Of a stretch of DNA of 12,332 nt, positions 6,881 through 12,332 are shown in pieces. The stretch is from Clostridia bacterium. GTDB lineage: Bacteria > Bacillota > Clostridia > Oscillospirales > CAG-272. The stretch lies in the NCBI GenBank assembly GCA_017648425.1, contig JAGCJD010000048.1, positions 1-12,332 on the forward strand, in the 5' to 3' direction. Under the pieces are notes generated by a model. It saw only the letters and a program-made list of their open reading frames with translations, was not told the DNA's origin and ran no database searches. Position numbers and translations under genes: made by a program. How positions within the stretch are numbered: the first letter of the stretch is position 1; each line of letters starts with the position of its first letter.

Positions 6881-7361
6881 CGTCCGCGCTTTTGGCAATA
6901 TTGAATATACCCAGCTTTTTTTCCTTTGCGTAATTAAGCGTATAAGCCGTTCCACCCTTGCTTTTCTTACAATAAGCAATGCAAATGTCAGCTCCGTCAA
7001 CAAGACATCTGTCCCTGTGGTGCATACACCCCGCCGAATATTCCTCGGAGGTATATACTATCTTGTCGGCGTTATCCAGCATTTTTTTATATACATCTTT
7101 GTCGCGACCGTCCCAGTTCAAGGTCTGCTCCTTACAGGGAAGATACAGGTGCAGCTGTACAAAGGGATATTTTTTTCTTTTTTCTATGACCTCCAAAGCG
7201 GCGCAAATATCAAAGCCATAAGCTCCGCCCGAGCGAAAGACTGTAACGCCGTTTTTTATCAGCTTTTCAAGGATATCACCAAGCACCGCGTGCAATATAT
7301 CACTGTCATGTGGCTCAATGCTCCTGTGTCCGGTAAAGCAACAAACAAGATCCTTTCTCAA
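6858..7361 (-). CDS. SLOG superfamily protein (DUF1273 / YpsA-like)
   Basis: This 167-residue Rossmann-like protein shows the SLOG landmarks CCFTGHR (7-13), SGGAYGFD (44-51), CMHHRDR (112-118) with a following VDGADICIAY, and GGTAYT (136-141). These are the nucleotide- or ligand-binding loops of the DUF1273/YpsA branch. The biochemical role of this branch is unsettled; relatives bind nucleotide-derived ligands, and YpsA of Bacillus affects cell division. The start is a TTG at 7361-7359, supported by GGGAGG at 7374-7369 seven bases upstream; no ATG is available nearby. The C-terminus lies inside the terminator shared with the GNAT gene. It is divergent from the SLH-protein gene. Confidence 0.85.
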   Translation of the reverse strand: MRKDLVCCFTGHRSIEPHDSDILHAVLGDILEKLIKNGVTVFRSGGAYGFDICAALEVIEKRKKYPFVQLHLYLPCKEQTLNWDGRDKDVYKKMLDNADKIVYTSEEYSAGCMHHRDRCLVDGADICIAYCKKSKGGTAYTLNYAKEKKLGIFNIAKSADEKKDTSL

Positions 7362-7400
7362 AAAAACACCTCCCTATCACAAAATCAGTTCAACACTATA

Positions 7401-7406
7401 ATTATA
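7401..7406 (-). promoter_or_regulatory. Possible -10 element for the SLOG gene
   Basis: TATAAT reads on the minus strand at 7406-7401, about 40 bases before the TTG start. No good -35 lies 16-18 bp upstream; a TTGACA at 7443-7438 is too far (31 bp). The promoter is therefore only tentatively placed. Confidence 0.4.
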
Positions 7407-7451
7407 CCGCAAAAGGCAAAAAAAATAAAGTATTTTTTGTCAATTCAAAAA

Positions 7452-7468
7452 AATATTCGGAATATTCC
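7452..7468. promoter_or_regulatory. Inverted repeat in the SLOG / SLH-protein divergent region
   Basis: AATATTC-G-GAATATT (7452-7466) is a 7-bp inverted repeat around one base, and GGAATATTCC (7459-7468) is a perfect palindrome in the same place. It lies just upstream of a TATAAA (7481-7486) that could be the -10 of the SLH-protein gene, where no good -35 exists, so an activator or repressor site is plausible. No regulator is identifiable. The rest of 7362-7527 is AT-rich without other structure I can support. Confidence 0.35.
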
Positions 7469-7527
7469 CCGCCCAAGGGCTATAAAATGTGGTAAGACAA
7501 AAAGTCCGTTATTACTAGGAGGCTAAA

Positions 7528-8835
7528 ATGAAAAAGCACAAAAGCGTACTATACTCCATCGGAATTTCCGCAGTCATACTTACAGCCGTTGCAACGGGAA
7601 GCCTTTCAAGCTCTGCAAGCGAGATCGACACCAAAGCCGTATCCCCCGCCCTTTGCGTTATTGCCGAGGATAGCGAAATGGCAATGGCTGGTATTATCGG
7701 TAACAGCATCGCCTTTGAAAAGCAAGACTTTTCGCGGGCGCTGAATGTTTCAAAAATGGGAGATATAGAAATCACCCAAGCGCCTCCCATATCTGCGGGC
7801 GAGCTTAGAGTGGGAAGCACAGTAATAAGCTCGGGGCAAACAGTAAAAGCAGAAAACCTGTCCATGCTCACATACACCGCAAAGAACGATCAGGCAACGA
7901 GAGCTTCATTCAGATTTCGCCCTGTTGAATGTGGCTACGATATTCCCTGCGAGCTTTATTTTTTGAGCGAAATGAACTACTCTCCCACGCTCGATAATGT
8001 CCCCGAAAGCTTTCTTAATGTAAGCACTCACCGCGGAATAACGCTTTACGGCTCGCTTCCCTGCCACGATCCCGACGGAGATATAACGACCATTGAAATA
8101 ATCTCCTATCCCAAGGAGGGAATTTTAAGGCTTACCGACAAGAACACGGGAGAATATACATACACCCCAAGCGGAAGCTACTCGGGCAAGGATTCCTTCG
8201 TTTATGTTGCCCGCGATATTTACGGAAATTATAGCGCGTCAAAGACCGTGTCGCTCTCGGTAGTCAAGCCGACAGTGTCTATCACCTATGCCGACATGAA
8301 GGGCTCAGCCGCCTATAACGCCGCCATTACCATGGCAGAGGCAGGGATAATGAGCGGTACGCAGGTGGGCTCAAACACTTATTTTTACCCCGAAGGGGGC
8401 GTGAGCCGAGGCGAATTTGTGGTAATGGTAATGCACGCTATTGGAATGGAGGAGGTAACCCACTCGCAAAGCACGATTTTTGTGGATAACTCCGATATCC
8501 CTGAATATATGAGGGACTATATCGCCACAGCATACGAGCTTGGATACATAAAAGGCGTTCCCACCTCAAACGGAGTTGCGTTTGAAGCAAACAGAAGCAT
8601 CACAAGAGCCGAAGCTGCTGTGATACTCGGTAATGTATTAGATGTATCAGCTCCCACCTCAATTCCCGTTTTCAACGACTCTGCCGATATACCCGCATGG
8701 GCGGCGGCATCGGTATATTCTCTTAACTCAGTGGGGGTTATGAACGCAAGCGGTGGAAGCATAAGAGCCTCCGCCGAGCTTACCAGAGGTGACGCAGCGC
8801 AAATACTTGCAAATCTTATAAATTATGTTGACTGA
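7528..8835 (+). CDS. Secreted S-layer-homology (SLH) protein with two cadherin/Ig-like domains
   Basis: This 435-residue exported protein is probably attached to the cell wall. A signal peptide covers residues 1 to about 31 (MKKHK, hydrophobic core, SSSAS). A beta-rich repeat at about 80-145 has the pattern GELRVGS..ISSGQTVKAENLSMLTYTA. A second domain at about 150-247 has the bacterial cadherin/VCBS-like pattern DPDGD..PKEGIL..GEYTYTPSGSYSGKDSFVY. Three SLH modules follow at about 254-307, 317-373 and 381-433, with VSRGE, ITRAE and LTRGD in the position of the conserved TRAE motif. SLH modules bind secondary cell wall polymer, usually pyruvylated. AGGAGG at 7517-7522 precedes the ATG at 7528. 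It is monocistronic, with a poorly defined promoter. Ligand or partner is unknown. Confidence 0.9.
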   Translation: MKKHKSVLYSIGISAVILTAVATGSLSSSASEIDTKAVSPALCVIAEDSEMAMAGIIGNSIAFEKQDFSRALNVSKMGDIEITQAPPISAGELRVGSTVISSGQTVKAENLSMLTYTAKNDQATRASFRFRPVECGYDIPCELYFLSEMNYSPTLDNVPESFLNVSTHRGITLYGSLPCHDPDGDITTIEIISYPKEGILRLTDKNTGEYTYTPSGSYSGKDSFVYVARDIYGNYSASKTVSLSVVKPTVSITYADMKGSAAYNAAITMAEAGIMSGTQVGSNTYFYPEGGVSRGEFVVMVMHAIGMEEVTHSQSTIFVDNSDIPEYMRDYIATAYELGYIKGVPTSNGVAFEANRSITRAEAAVILGNVLDVSAPTSIPVFNDSADIPAWAAASVYSLNSVGVMNASGGSIRASAELTRGDAAQILANLINYVD

Positions 8836-8906
8836 GCCACTCAAATCACACCAACAATGGACTTTTCGAGCGACACTCAAAAAAATCAACTTTTTTTAAA
8901 AAGCTA

Positions 8907-8935
8907 TTTATTTTCGAGTAAAAATCTGCTATAAT
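8907..8935 (+). promoter_or_regulatory. Extended -10 promoter of prmC-ddl
   Basis: TATAAT at 8930-8935 is preceded by TGC, giving an extended -10. The -35 at the 17-bp position is a weak TTTATT (8907-8912). The predicted start is near 8942 and the coding start at 8965 follows GGAGG at 8956-8960. The A7-TCAAC-T7 sequence just upstream (8880-8898) could form only a weak A/T hairpin, so I see no clear terminator for the SLH gene. Confidence 0.65.
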
Positions 8936-8964
8936 AAAGTGATAGAGTTTTTTACGGAGGAAAT

Positions 8965-9810
8965 ATGACTTATAACGAGATCTGCCAAGCCCTTGCAGGT
9001 GCTGGAATTGAGAACAACAGAGGCGAGGCTTCCATGCTCATATGCCATTTTTGCAATATAAATAAAGCCGAGCTGCTCACACGCAGAGATGAAGACTTTA
9101 ACAGCGAGGAGCTTTCGGAGGCTGTTAAAAAAAGAGCCTCTCACTACCCACTGCAATATATTCTGGGATTTTGGGATTTTTGCCATGAAACCTACCGTGT
9201 TACCGAGGATACGCTCATACCAAGACAGGATACCGAAAAGCTCGTAGAGCTTGCAGTAAAGCTTATCCCGCAGGGCGCAAGGTTTATAGACCTTTGCACA
9301 GGTAGCGGTTGCGTTGCAATATCAACTCTCGCCGCTCGCCCGGACTGCACCGCAGTGGCGGTGGACATATTTTCAAAGACCTTGGAGATCGCGGGAGAAA
9401 ATGCCGAAAGAAATAAGGTCGGAGATAGACTTGGACTTATTACGCAAGATGTTCTCAAACCCGATTTTATGAATGAGCTTGGGAAATTCGATTGTATCAT
9501 ATCAAACCCCCCATATATAGAAACACACAAAATAGAACTGCTTGACGAGGAATTGTCATTTGAGCCCGAAGCGGCGCTCAACGGGGGCAATGACGGACTT
9601 GATTTTTATAGAGTTATAATAGCAGATTATAAAAAATACCTCTCCGACAACGGAATAATGCTGTTGGAGATAGGCTGCGATCAAGCGCACGCAGTCACAG
9701 CCATATCACACGCCGCAGGATTTAGATGCGAGGTCTATAAAGATTTCGGCGGAAACGACCGAGTAGCATATCTTACAAAGCAAGCTCAACACGGAGGCGA
9801 AATAAATTGA
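8965..9810 (+). CDS. prmC: Peptide chain release factor N5-glutamine methyltransferase
   Basis: PrmC methylates the glutamine of the GGQ motif in release factors RF1 and RF2, using S-adenosylmethionine, and so tunes translation termination in the cytosol. The 281-residue sequence has a helical N-terminal release-factor-binding domain (1 to about 80), the linker motif IPRQDTE (family usually PRPETE or PRPDTE), the SAM motif DLCTGSG at 109-115, and the catalytic NPPY at 181-184. It usually sits beside prfA, which is not in this window; here the neighbour is ddl. The last bases overlap the TTG start of ddl, so translation is probably coupled. DNA adenine methyltransferases share NPPY, but the N-terminal domain favours PrmC. 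Confidence 0.93.
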   Translation: MTYNEICQALAGAGIENNRGEASMLICHFCNINKAELLTRRDEDFNSEELSEAVKKRASHYPLQYILGFWDFCHETYRVTEDTLIPRQDTEKLVELAVKLIPQGARFIDLCTGSGCVAISTLAARPDCTAVAVDIFSKTLEIAGENAERNKVGDRLGLITQDVLKPDFMNELGKFDCIISNPPYIETHKIELLDEELSFEPEAALNGGNDGLDFYRVIIADYKKYLSDNGIMLLEIGCDQAHAVTAISHAAGFRCEVYKDFGGNDRVAYLTKQAQHGGEIN

Positions 9811-10844
9811 AAATATTAGTTCTTATGGGAGGGCTTTCTCCCGAGAGAAATGTTTCTCTGTCATCAGGCTCGCTTATAGCGGAAGCATTGTGTAAAAGAG
9901 GCCACAGCGTCCTTGCGCTTGATCTGTACGAAGGCATAGAAAGCCCCGATGTAGAGGTATCGTCGCTGTTTTCAAGCACATATCAAAGCAAATACAGCGT
10001 CCCCACAGGACTTCCCGACATCGAACTCATAATAAAGGAGCACGGCGGAAGAACGGATAAGGTAGGACCTCGCGTCATTGAAGCGTGTCGCGCGGCTGAT
10101 TGCGTTTTCCTTGCGCTCCACGGTGAAACGGGTGAGAACGGACAGCTTCAAGCAATGCTGGATATTTATAACATCAAATATACAGGCTCTGGATACGCAG
10201 GAAGTATGCTCGCCATGGATAAGGATATTGCCAAAAAGCTTTTACGCGCCGAGGGCATTTTAACGCCGGATTGGGTGCGTATAGACACAACAAAGCCGTA
10301 CGATATTAAGCAAATAATATCCGTAACGGGACTTCCCGCAGTCGTCAAGCCCTGCTCATGCGGATCAAGCGTTGGAGTTTACATGGTGGATACCGAGCAG
10401 GAGCTTTTGTCTGCCATATCAAATGCCGCAAAATACGAAAGATATGTAATGGCAGAGCAAAGAATAATGGGCAGAGAGCTTACCTGTGCGTTTTTTGACG
10501 GCAAGCCACTCCCCCCGGTAGAAATAATCCCCAAAAACGGATTTTACGATTATATAAACAAATACAAACAAAATGCGACCACCGAGATATGCCCCGCCCC
10601 GATAGGAGAGCAAGCCACCCAAAAGGTATATGATATAACCGAAAAAGGCTTCTCTGCGCTCCGCCTTTGCGGATACGCAAGGTTTGACTATATTCTTGAT
10701 GAAAACGGAGACGCATGGTGTCTTGAAGCAAATACGCTTCCGGGCATGACACCCACCAGCCTCTTGCCGCAGGAAGCGGCGGCAGTAGGAATAAGCTACG
10801 GAGAGCTGTGCGAAAGAATAGCGCTTCTCGCTACAAGAAAATAA
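9807..10844 (+). CDS. ddl: D-alanine--D-alanine ligase
   Basis: Ddl joins two D-alanines with ATP to give the dipeptide for peptidoglycan precursors. The 345-residue ATP-grasp protein has GGLSPERNVSLSSG at 8-21 with catalytic E13, ALHGETGENGQ (HGxxGEDG-like), KPCSCGSSVGV with S187-S188 near 186, RFDYI, and the C-terminal LEANTLPGMTPTSLLP with N309. In the omega loop, INKYKQ has tyrosine at 253, the position typical of D-Ala-D-Ala specificity rather than the histidine of VanA-type D-lactate ligases. The start is TTG at 9807, overlapping the prmC stop (TTGA), with GGAGG at 9793-9797 nine bases upstream. It ends at a bidirectional terminator. Confidence 0.94.
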   Translation: MKILVLMGGLSPERNVSLSSGSLIAEALCKRGHSVLALDLYEGIESPDVEVSSLFSSTYQSKYSVPTGLPDIELIIKEHGGRTDKVGPRVIEACRAADCVFLALHGETGENGQLQAMLDIYNIKYTGSGYAGSMLAMDKDIAKKLLRAEGILTPDWVRIDTTKPYDIKQIISVTGLPAVVKPCSCGSSVGVYMVDTEQELLSAISNAAKYERYVMAEQRIMGRELTCAFFDGKPLPPVEIIPKNGFYDYINKYKQNATTEICPAPIGEQATQKVYDITEKGFSALRLCGYARFDYILDENGDAWCLEANTLPGMTPTSLLPQEAAAVGISYGELCERIALLATRK

Positions 10845-10848
10845 AAAT

Positions 10849-10878
10849 AAGCCCTCCTAACGGAGGGCTTTTATTTTT
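10849..10878. terminator. Bidirectional terminator between ddl and the DUF378 gene
   Basis: AAGCCCTCC (10849-10857) pairs with GGAGGGCTT (10862-10870) around a TAAC loop. TTATTTTT follows on the plus strand, and the A-rich stretch 10841-10850 gives a U-rich tail for the minus strand, where the DUF378 gene ends at 10885. It serves both converging units. Confidence 0.92.
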
Positions 10879-10884
10879 AAAAAA

Positions 10885-11100
10885 TCAGTCGCCTATCTCA
10901 CGGAACTTCTCTCGTGTACGGAAGAGGAGCGAAACGCACCAAATTCCGGCAAGAGCCACAACTGTGTAAACGATACGGCTGATAAGGGCATCGCTTCCGC
11001 CACCGATCCATGCAACCAGATCAAAGCCGAACAAGCCAATGCTTCCCCAGTTCAACGCGCCGATAATAGTAATTATCAGAGCAATTCTGTCCATAATCAT
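10885..11100 (-). CDS. DUF378 small membrane protein
   Basis: This 71-residue protein has two hydrophobic helices, about residues 4-31 and 37-61, and a charged C-terminal tail (RTREKFREIGD). The N-terminal pattern DRIALIITIIGALNWG.GLFGFDLV is characteristic of DUF378 (YuzA-like) proteins, found across Bacteria in the cytoplasmic membrane with no established function. GGAGG at 11115-11111 lies ten bases before the ATG at 11100; an in-frame ATG two codons later is too far from it. A clear promoter is not seen; a weak TTGTTT/TATTAA pair with an 18-bp spacer lies upstream, and read-through from the yhcH-like gene 103 bases upstream is possible because I see no strong terminator between them. Confidence 0.88.
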   Translation of the reverse strand: MIMDRIALIITIIGALNWGSIGLFGFDLVAWIGGGSDALISRIVYTVVALAGIWCVSLLFRTREKFREIGD

Positions 11101-11203
11101 TTTGCCAAGGCCTCCTTTTTAACGGTTTTTCCGTCTAGGGATAGTTTGAGCCAAACAAAAGATTAATATTTTGCAAAGATTACGGAAAACAAGCCGAAAA
11201 ATG

Positions 11204-11665
11204 TTAAGAGTTCTTGATTTTTACAATCATTTTGCAGATCTTGCCGTCAGTACCCTCTGCGCGAATACAAGGAGCGTGAGCCTCATTGGGATAAACGATA
11301 ACAAGATCGCCTGGCGTCAGACGCACGGAATCGTAATCCTTGTTCATAGCGAACATATCGCAATCCTCAGAATGCTGCTTTACAAATGAAAGCTTACTCT
11401 TATTTTCAAATCTTATTATCTCCTCGCCGCTTATGACCATGTGAATATCTATATATTCGTTGTGCGTTTCAAACAGAGCGTCAAAGGGAGATTTTGCGTC
11501 AATACGCTGAATACCGTAATAGCAATTGTCACCGTCAATGGCGTAGTTTCCCGCCTCGGGAGGATTGAACAGAACCTTTCTTGCCTCGTTAAGAACTGCG
11601 GGAAAATATTTGTTAAGACTTGCATAAAGTTCAAGCTCTGGGCTTTTAAGATTAGTAACTATCAT
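11204..11665 (-). CDS. YhcH/YjgK/YiaL (DUF386) family protein
   Basis: This 153-residue cupin-like protein has the family core ALFETHNEYIDIHMVISGEE (63-82), with candidate metal ligands E66, H68 and H75, and the second signature LTPGD..IVYPNEAHAPC (116-133) with H130. Family members include YhcH of sialic acid catabolism, the EbgC beta-galactosidase accessory subunit and the biofilm protein TabA; most act on or respond to sugars, probably as anomerases. No sugar operon is adjacent, so the specific role is open. Start ATG at 11665 follows GGTG at about 11674-11671. Its upstream region carries a promoter overlapped by an inverted repeat. It is divergent from tRNA-Ser. Confidence 0.9.
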   Translation of the reverse strand: MIVTNLKSPELELYASLNKYFPAVLNEARKVLFNPPEAGNYAIDGDNCYYGIQRIDAKSPFDALFETHNEYIDIHMVISGEEIIRFENKSKLSFVKQHSEDCDMFAMNKDYDSVRLTPGDLVIVYPNEAHAPCIRAEGTDGKICKMIVKIKNS

Positions 11666-11697
11666 AATATCACCTTTTTTAAAAATATTGTTGTGTA

Positions 11698-11729
11698 TTT
11701 ATAGTAACTCATTTTTGACTTAAAGTCAA
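11698..11729 (-). promoter_or_regulatory. Promoter with overlapping palindromic operator for the yhcH-like gene
   Basis: On the minus strand TTGACT (11729-11724) and TACTAT (11706-11701) are 17 bp apart; TATAAA at 11703-11698 is an alternative -10 at 20 bp. The -35 is half of a perfect inverted repeat, TTGACTT-A-AAGTCAA on the plus strand (11715-11729), the shape and position expected for a repressor site. The remainder of 11730-11809 is very AT-rich with no gene. Confidence 0.5.
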
Positions 11730-11809
11730 GAGAAAAATTTTCTTTTTATACTTGTGTGTTTATTATTTTCACAAAAACGGCTTAAAATTAATTTTTTTCA
11801 AAAAAGGTA

Positions 11810-11838
11810 TTGATTTTTAAAAATGTTTGTGTTATAAT
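11810..11838 (+). promoter_or_regulatory. Promoter of tRNA-Ser
   Basis: TTGATT (11810-11815) and a perfect TATAAT (11833-11838) are spaced 17 bp apart. The predicted start near 11845 leaves about seven bases of leader before the tRNA. Confidence 0.8.
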
Positions 11839-11851
11839 ATTACGGTCGAAT

Positions 11852-11943
11852 GGAGAGATGGCTGAGCTGGTCTAAGGCGCACGATTGGAAATCGTGTGAA
11901 CGCTAATACCGTTCCGTGAGTTCGAATCTCACTCTCTCCGCCA
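11852..11943 (+). tRNA. tRNA-Ser (anticodon GGA), CCA encoded
   Basis: This is a class II tRNA of 92 bases including CCA. Acceptor stem GGAGAGA (11852-11858) pairs with TCTCTCC (11933-11939), with discriminator G11940 and encoded CCA at 11941-11943. The anticodon stem CACGA/TCGTG (11880-11884, 11892-11896) frames the loop TTGGAAA with anticodon GGA at 11887-11889, reading UCC and UCU. A long variable arm (GAACG...CGTTC) and the T-arm GTGAG-TTCGAAT-CTCAC (11916-11932) are intact. It has its own promoter and terminator. A 17-nt part of its 3' end recurs twice downstream at 170-bp spacing. Confidence 0.97.
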
Positions 11944-11989
11944 AATAAACAAAGGGGTAACTGCACCGCAGTTGCCCCTTTGTTTATTT
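11943..11989 (+). terminator. Terminator of tRNA-Ser
   Basis: The arms 11943-11964 and 11968-11989 are complementary over 22 bp with one G-T wobble and an ACC loop. The core is GGGGTAACTGC against GCAGTTGCCCC, followed by the U-rich TTTGTTTATTT. The last A of the CCA is the first base of the left arm, so the terminator abuts the mature 3' end. Confidence 0.88.
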
Positions 11990-12003
11990 AGTGAAGCGAC
12001 AAT

Positions 12004-12105
12004 ATGAAGAACTCCTCAAATGCGAAGCATTTGATAATGTTTGCGTTGAGCTGTCCTTAAGTCACCCGCAAATCTCGGACGCAAACGGAGTTCTGAATCT
12101 CACTC
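12004..12105 (+). repeat. Structured repeat, copy 1 (three-way-junction fold)
   Basis: The outer stem P1 is GAACTCC (12009-12015) with GGAGTTC (12087-12093). P2 is TCAAATGC-GAA-GCATTTGA (12016-12034), tipped by GCGAAGC. P3 is GTTTGCGT (12039-12046) with ACGCAAAC (12079-12086), enclosing about 32 bases that include CTGTCCTTAAGTCACCCG. P3 can be extended by GAG/CTC (12048-12050, 12074-12076). It ends with the T-arm-like GAATCTCACTC. It may act as RNA, as single-stranded DNA, or be a small non-autonomous mobile sequence; I do not recognise the family. Confidence 0.75.
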
Positions 12106-12129
12106 TATGACTAATTCTAAAAACATAAC

Positions 12130-12144
12130 AACTGCAAAGCAGTT
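12130..12144 (+). repeat. Decayed copy of the tRNA terminator hairpin
   Basis: AACTGC-AAA-GCAGTT keeps the 6-bp tip of the tRNA terminator, but the GC-rich lower stem has been lost (ACCTC on the right with no complement on the left). It is 171 bp from the first copy, consistent with the tandem period, and probably no longer terminates. Confidence 0.6.
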
Positions 12145-12174
12145 ACCTCTTTATTTGTTCAGTGAAAGCATGCC

Positions 12175-12274
12175 ATGAAGAACTCCTCAAATGCGAAGCA
12201 TTTGATAATGTTTGCGTTAGCTGTCCTTAAGTCACCCGTAAATCTTAGACGCAAACGGAGTTCGAATCTCACTC
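12175..12274 (+). repeat. Structured repeat, copy 2 (three-way-junction fold)
   Basis: It has the same stems as copy 1: P1 12180-12186 with 12257-12263, P2 12187-12205, P3 12210-12217 with 12249-12256. It differs from copy 1 by three transitions (12239, 12246, 12247) and two one-base deletions, all in the P3 loop or outside P1. It ends with an exact GAGTTCGAATCTCACTC. Confidence 0.75.
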
Positions 12275-12279
12275 CAATC

Positions 12280-12324
12280 AAGCAACAAGCCGATATTCAA
12301 AATAATATCGGCTTGTTGCTTTTT
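12280..12324 (+). terminator. Strong intrinsic terminator at the end of the array
   Basis: AAGCAACAAGCCGATATT (12280-12297) and its exact complement (12304-12321) form an 18-bp stem with a CAAAAT loop, running into a five-T stretch (12320-12324). It closes any read-through transcript of the tRNA and the repeats, or serves a gene beyond the window on the opposite strand. Confidence 0.88.
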
Positions 12325-12332
12325 AGATTCCA

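Larger units (their letters stand above)
11918..12274 (+). repeat. 170-bp tandem array seeded from the tRNA-Ser 3' end
   Basis: GAGTTCGAATCTCACTC from the T-arm and acceptor of tRNA-Ser (11918-11934) recurs at 12088-12105 (with one inserted T) and 12258-12274, a spacing of 170 bp both times. The unit between the recurrences holds an AACTGC-N3-GCAGTT hairpin and the conserved structured block. No ORF of note is present in 11944-12332. Confidence 0.85.

Noticed and set aside
7017..7526. Open frame of 169 codons on the plus strand opposite the SLOG gene
   Set aside because: It is the complement of a clearly conserved SLOG coding sequence, has no ribosome binding site and shows low-complexity content.
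8880..8898. A7-TCAAC-T7 as a terminator after the SLH gene
   Set aside because: The stem would be pure A-T with no GC core, too unstable to count as an intrinsic terminator.
12004..12274. Integron attC-like site
   Set aside because: GTTGAGC in copy 1 fits GTTRRRY, but copy 2 does not, and no RYYYAAC partner is placed correctly. No integrase or cassette is present.
11918..12274. CRISPR array
   Set aside because: Only two long repeats with a 170-bp period, no short repeats with unique spacers, and no cas genes.
11944..12279. Second and third tRNA-Ser genes or pseudogenes
   Set aside because: Only the T-arm and part of the acceptor 3' strand recur. A short TGAGCTG match to the D-arm exists, but no 5' acceptor strand or anticodon arm can be formed.

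Overview
The window looks like a chromosomal segment of a low-to-mid GC Gram-positive anaerobe, most likely an uncultured gut Clostridia lineage. This is inferred from gene content: a choloylglycine (bile salt) hydrolase-family enzyme, an S-layer-homology surface protein, a DUF378 protein, a clostridial-style adenine phosphoribosyltransferase-like protein, strong GGAGG ribosome binding sites, TTG starts, and consensus TTGACA/TATAAT promoters with 17-bp spacers. Most of it is ordinary housekeeping DNA. No phage, IS element or CRISPR array is visible.

Layout. Positions 1-1190 (minus strand): the start of an HflX-like GTPase gene, preceded by an EamA/DMT-type transporter gene, each with its own promoter. 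Positions 1250-3746 (plus): a strong promoter, a hairpin at the predicted 5' end of the RNA, a phosphoribosyltransferase gene and aspS, closed by a terminator-like hairpin. Positions 3773-5357 (plus): a YfbR-like deoxynucleotidase and a choloylglycine hydrolase-family protein. Positions 5354-6880 (plus): a promoter that starts inside the preceding stop codon, then cysK and a GNAT acetyltransferase, then a bidirectional terminator shared with a convergent SLOG/DUF1273 gene (minus). Positions 7362-8835: a divergent intergenic region and a secreted SLH-domain protein. Positions 8900-10880 (plus): prmC and ddl, overlapping through a TTG start, then another bidirectional terminator. Positions 10885-11729 (minus): a small DUF378 membrane protein and a YhcH/YjgK/YiaL-family protein with a palindrome over its promoter. 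Positions 11810-12324 (plus): tRNA-Ser(GGA) with its own promoter and terminator, two copies of a structured non-coding repeat, and a final strong terminator.

The part least explained by known genes is the tail after tRNA-Ser. A 17-nt piece of the tRNA T-arm and acceptor stem recurs twice at an exact 170-bp spacing. Each recurrence closes a roughly 100-nt block that can fold into a three-way junction: outer stem, a hairpin tipped by GCGAAGC, and a long third arm. The two blocks differ by three substitutions and two single-base indels, none of them in the stems, while the flanking 45 bases have diverged far more. This is the best candidate for an undescribed element here.

Functionally the genes cover translation (aspS, prmC, tRNA-Ser, hflX), nucleotide salvage (phosphoribosyltransferase, YfbR), cysteine synthesis (cysK), cell wall and surface (ddl, SLH protein) and gut adaptation (bile salt hydrolase-like). 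They look like several independent short transcription units rather than one pathway.
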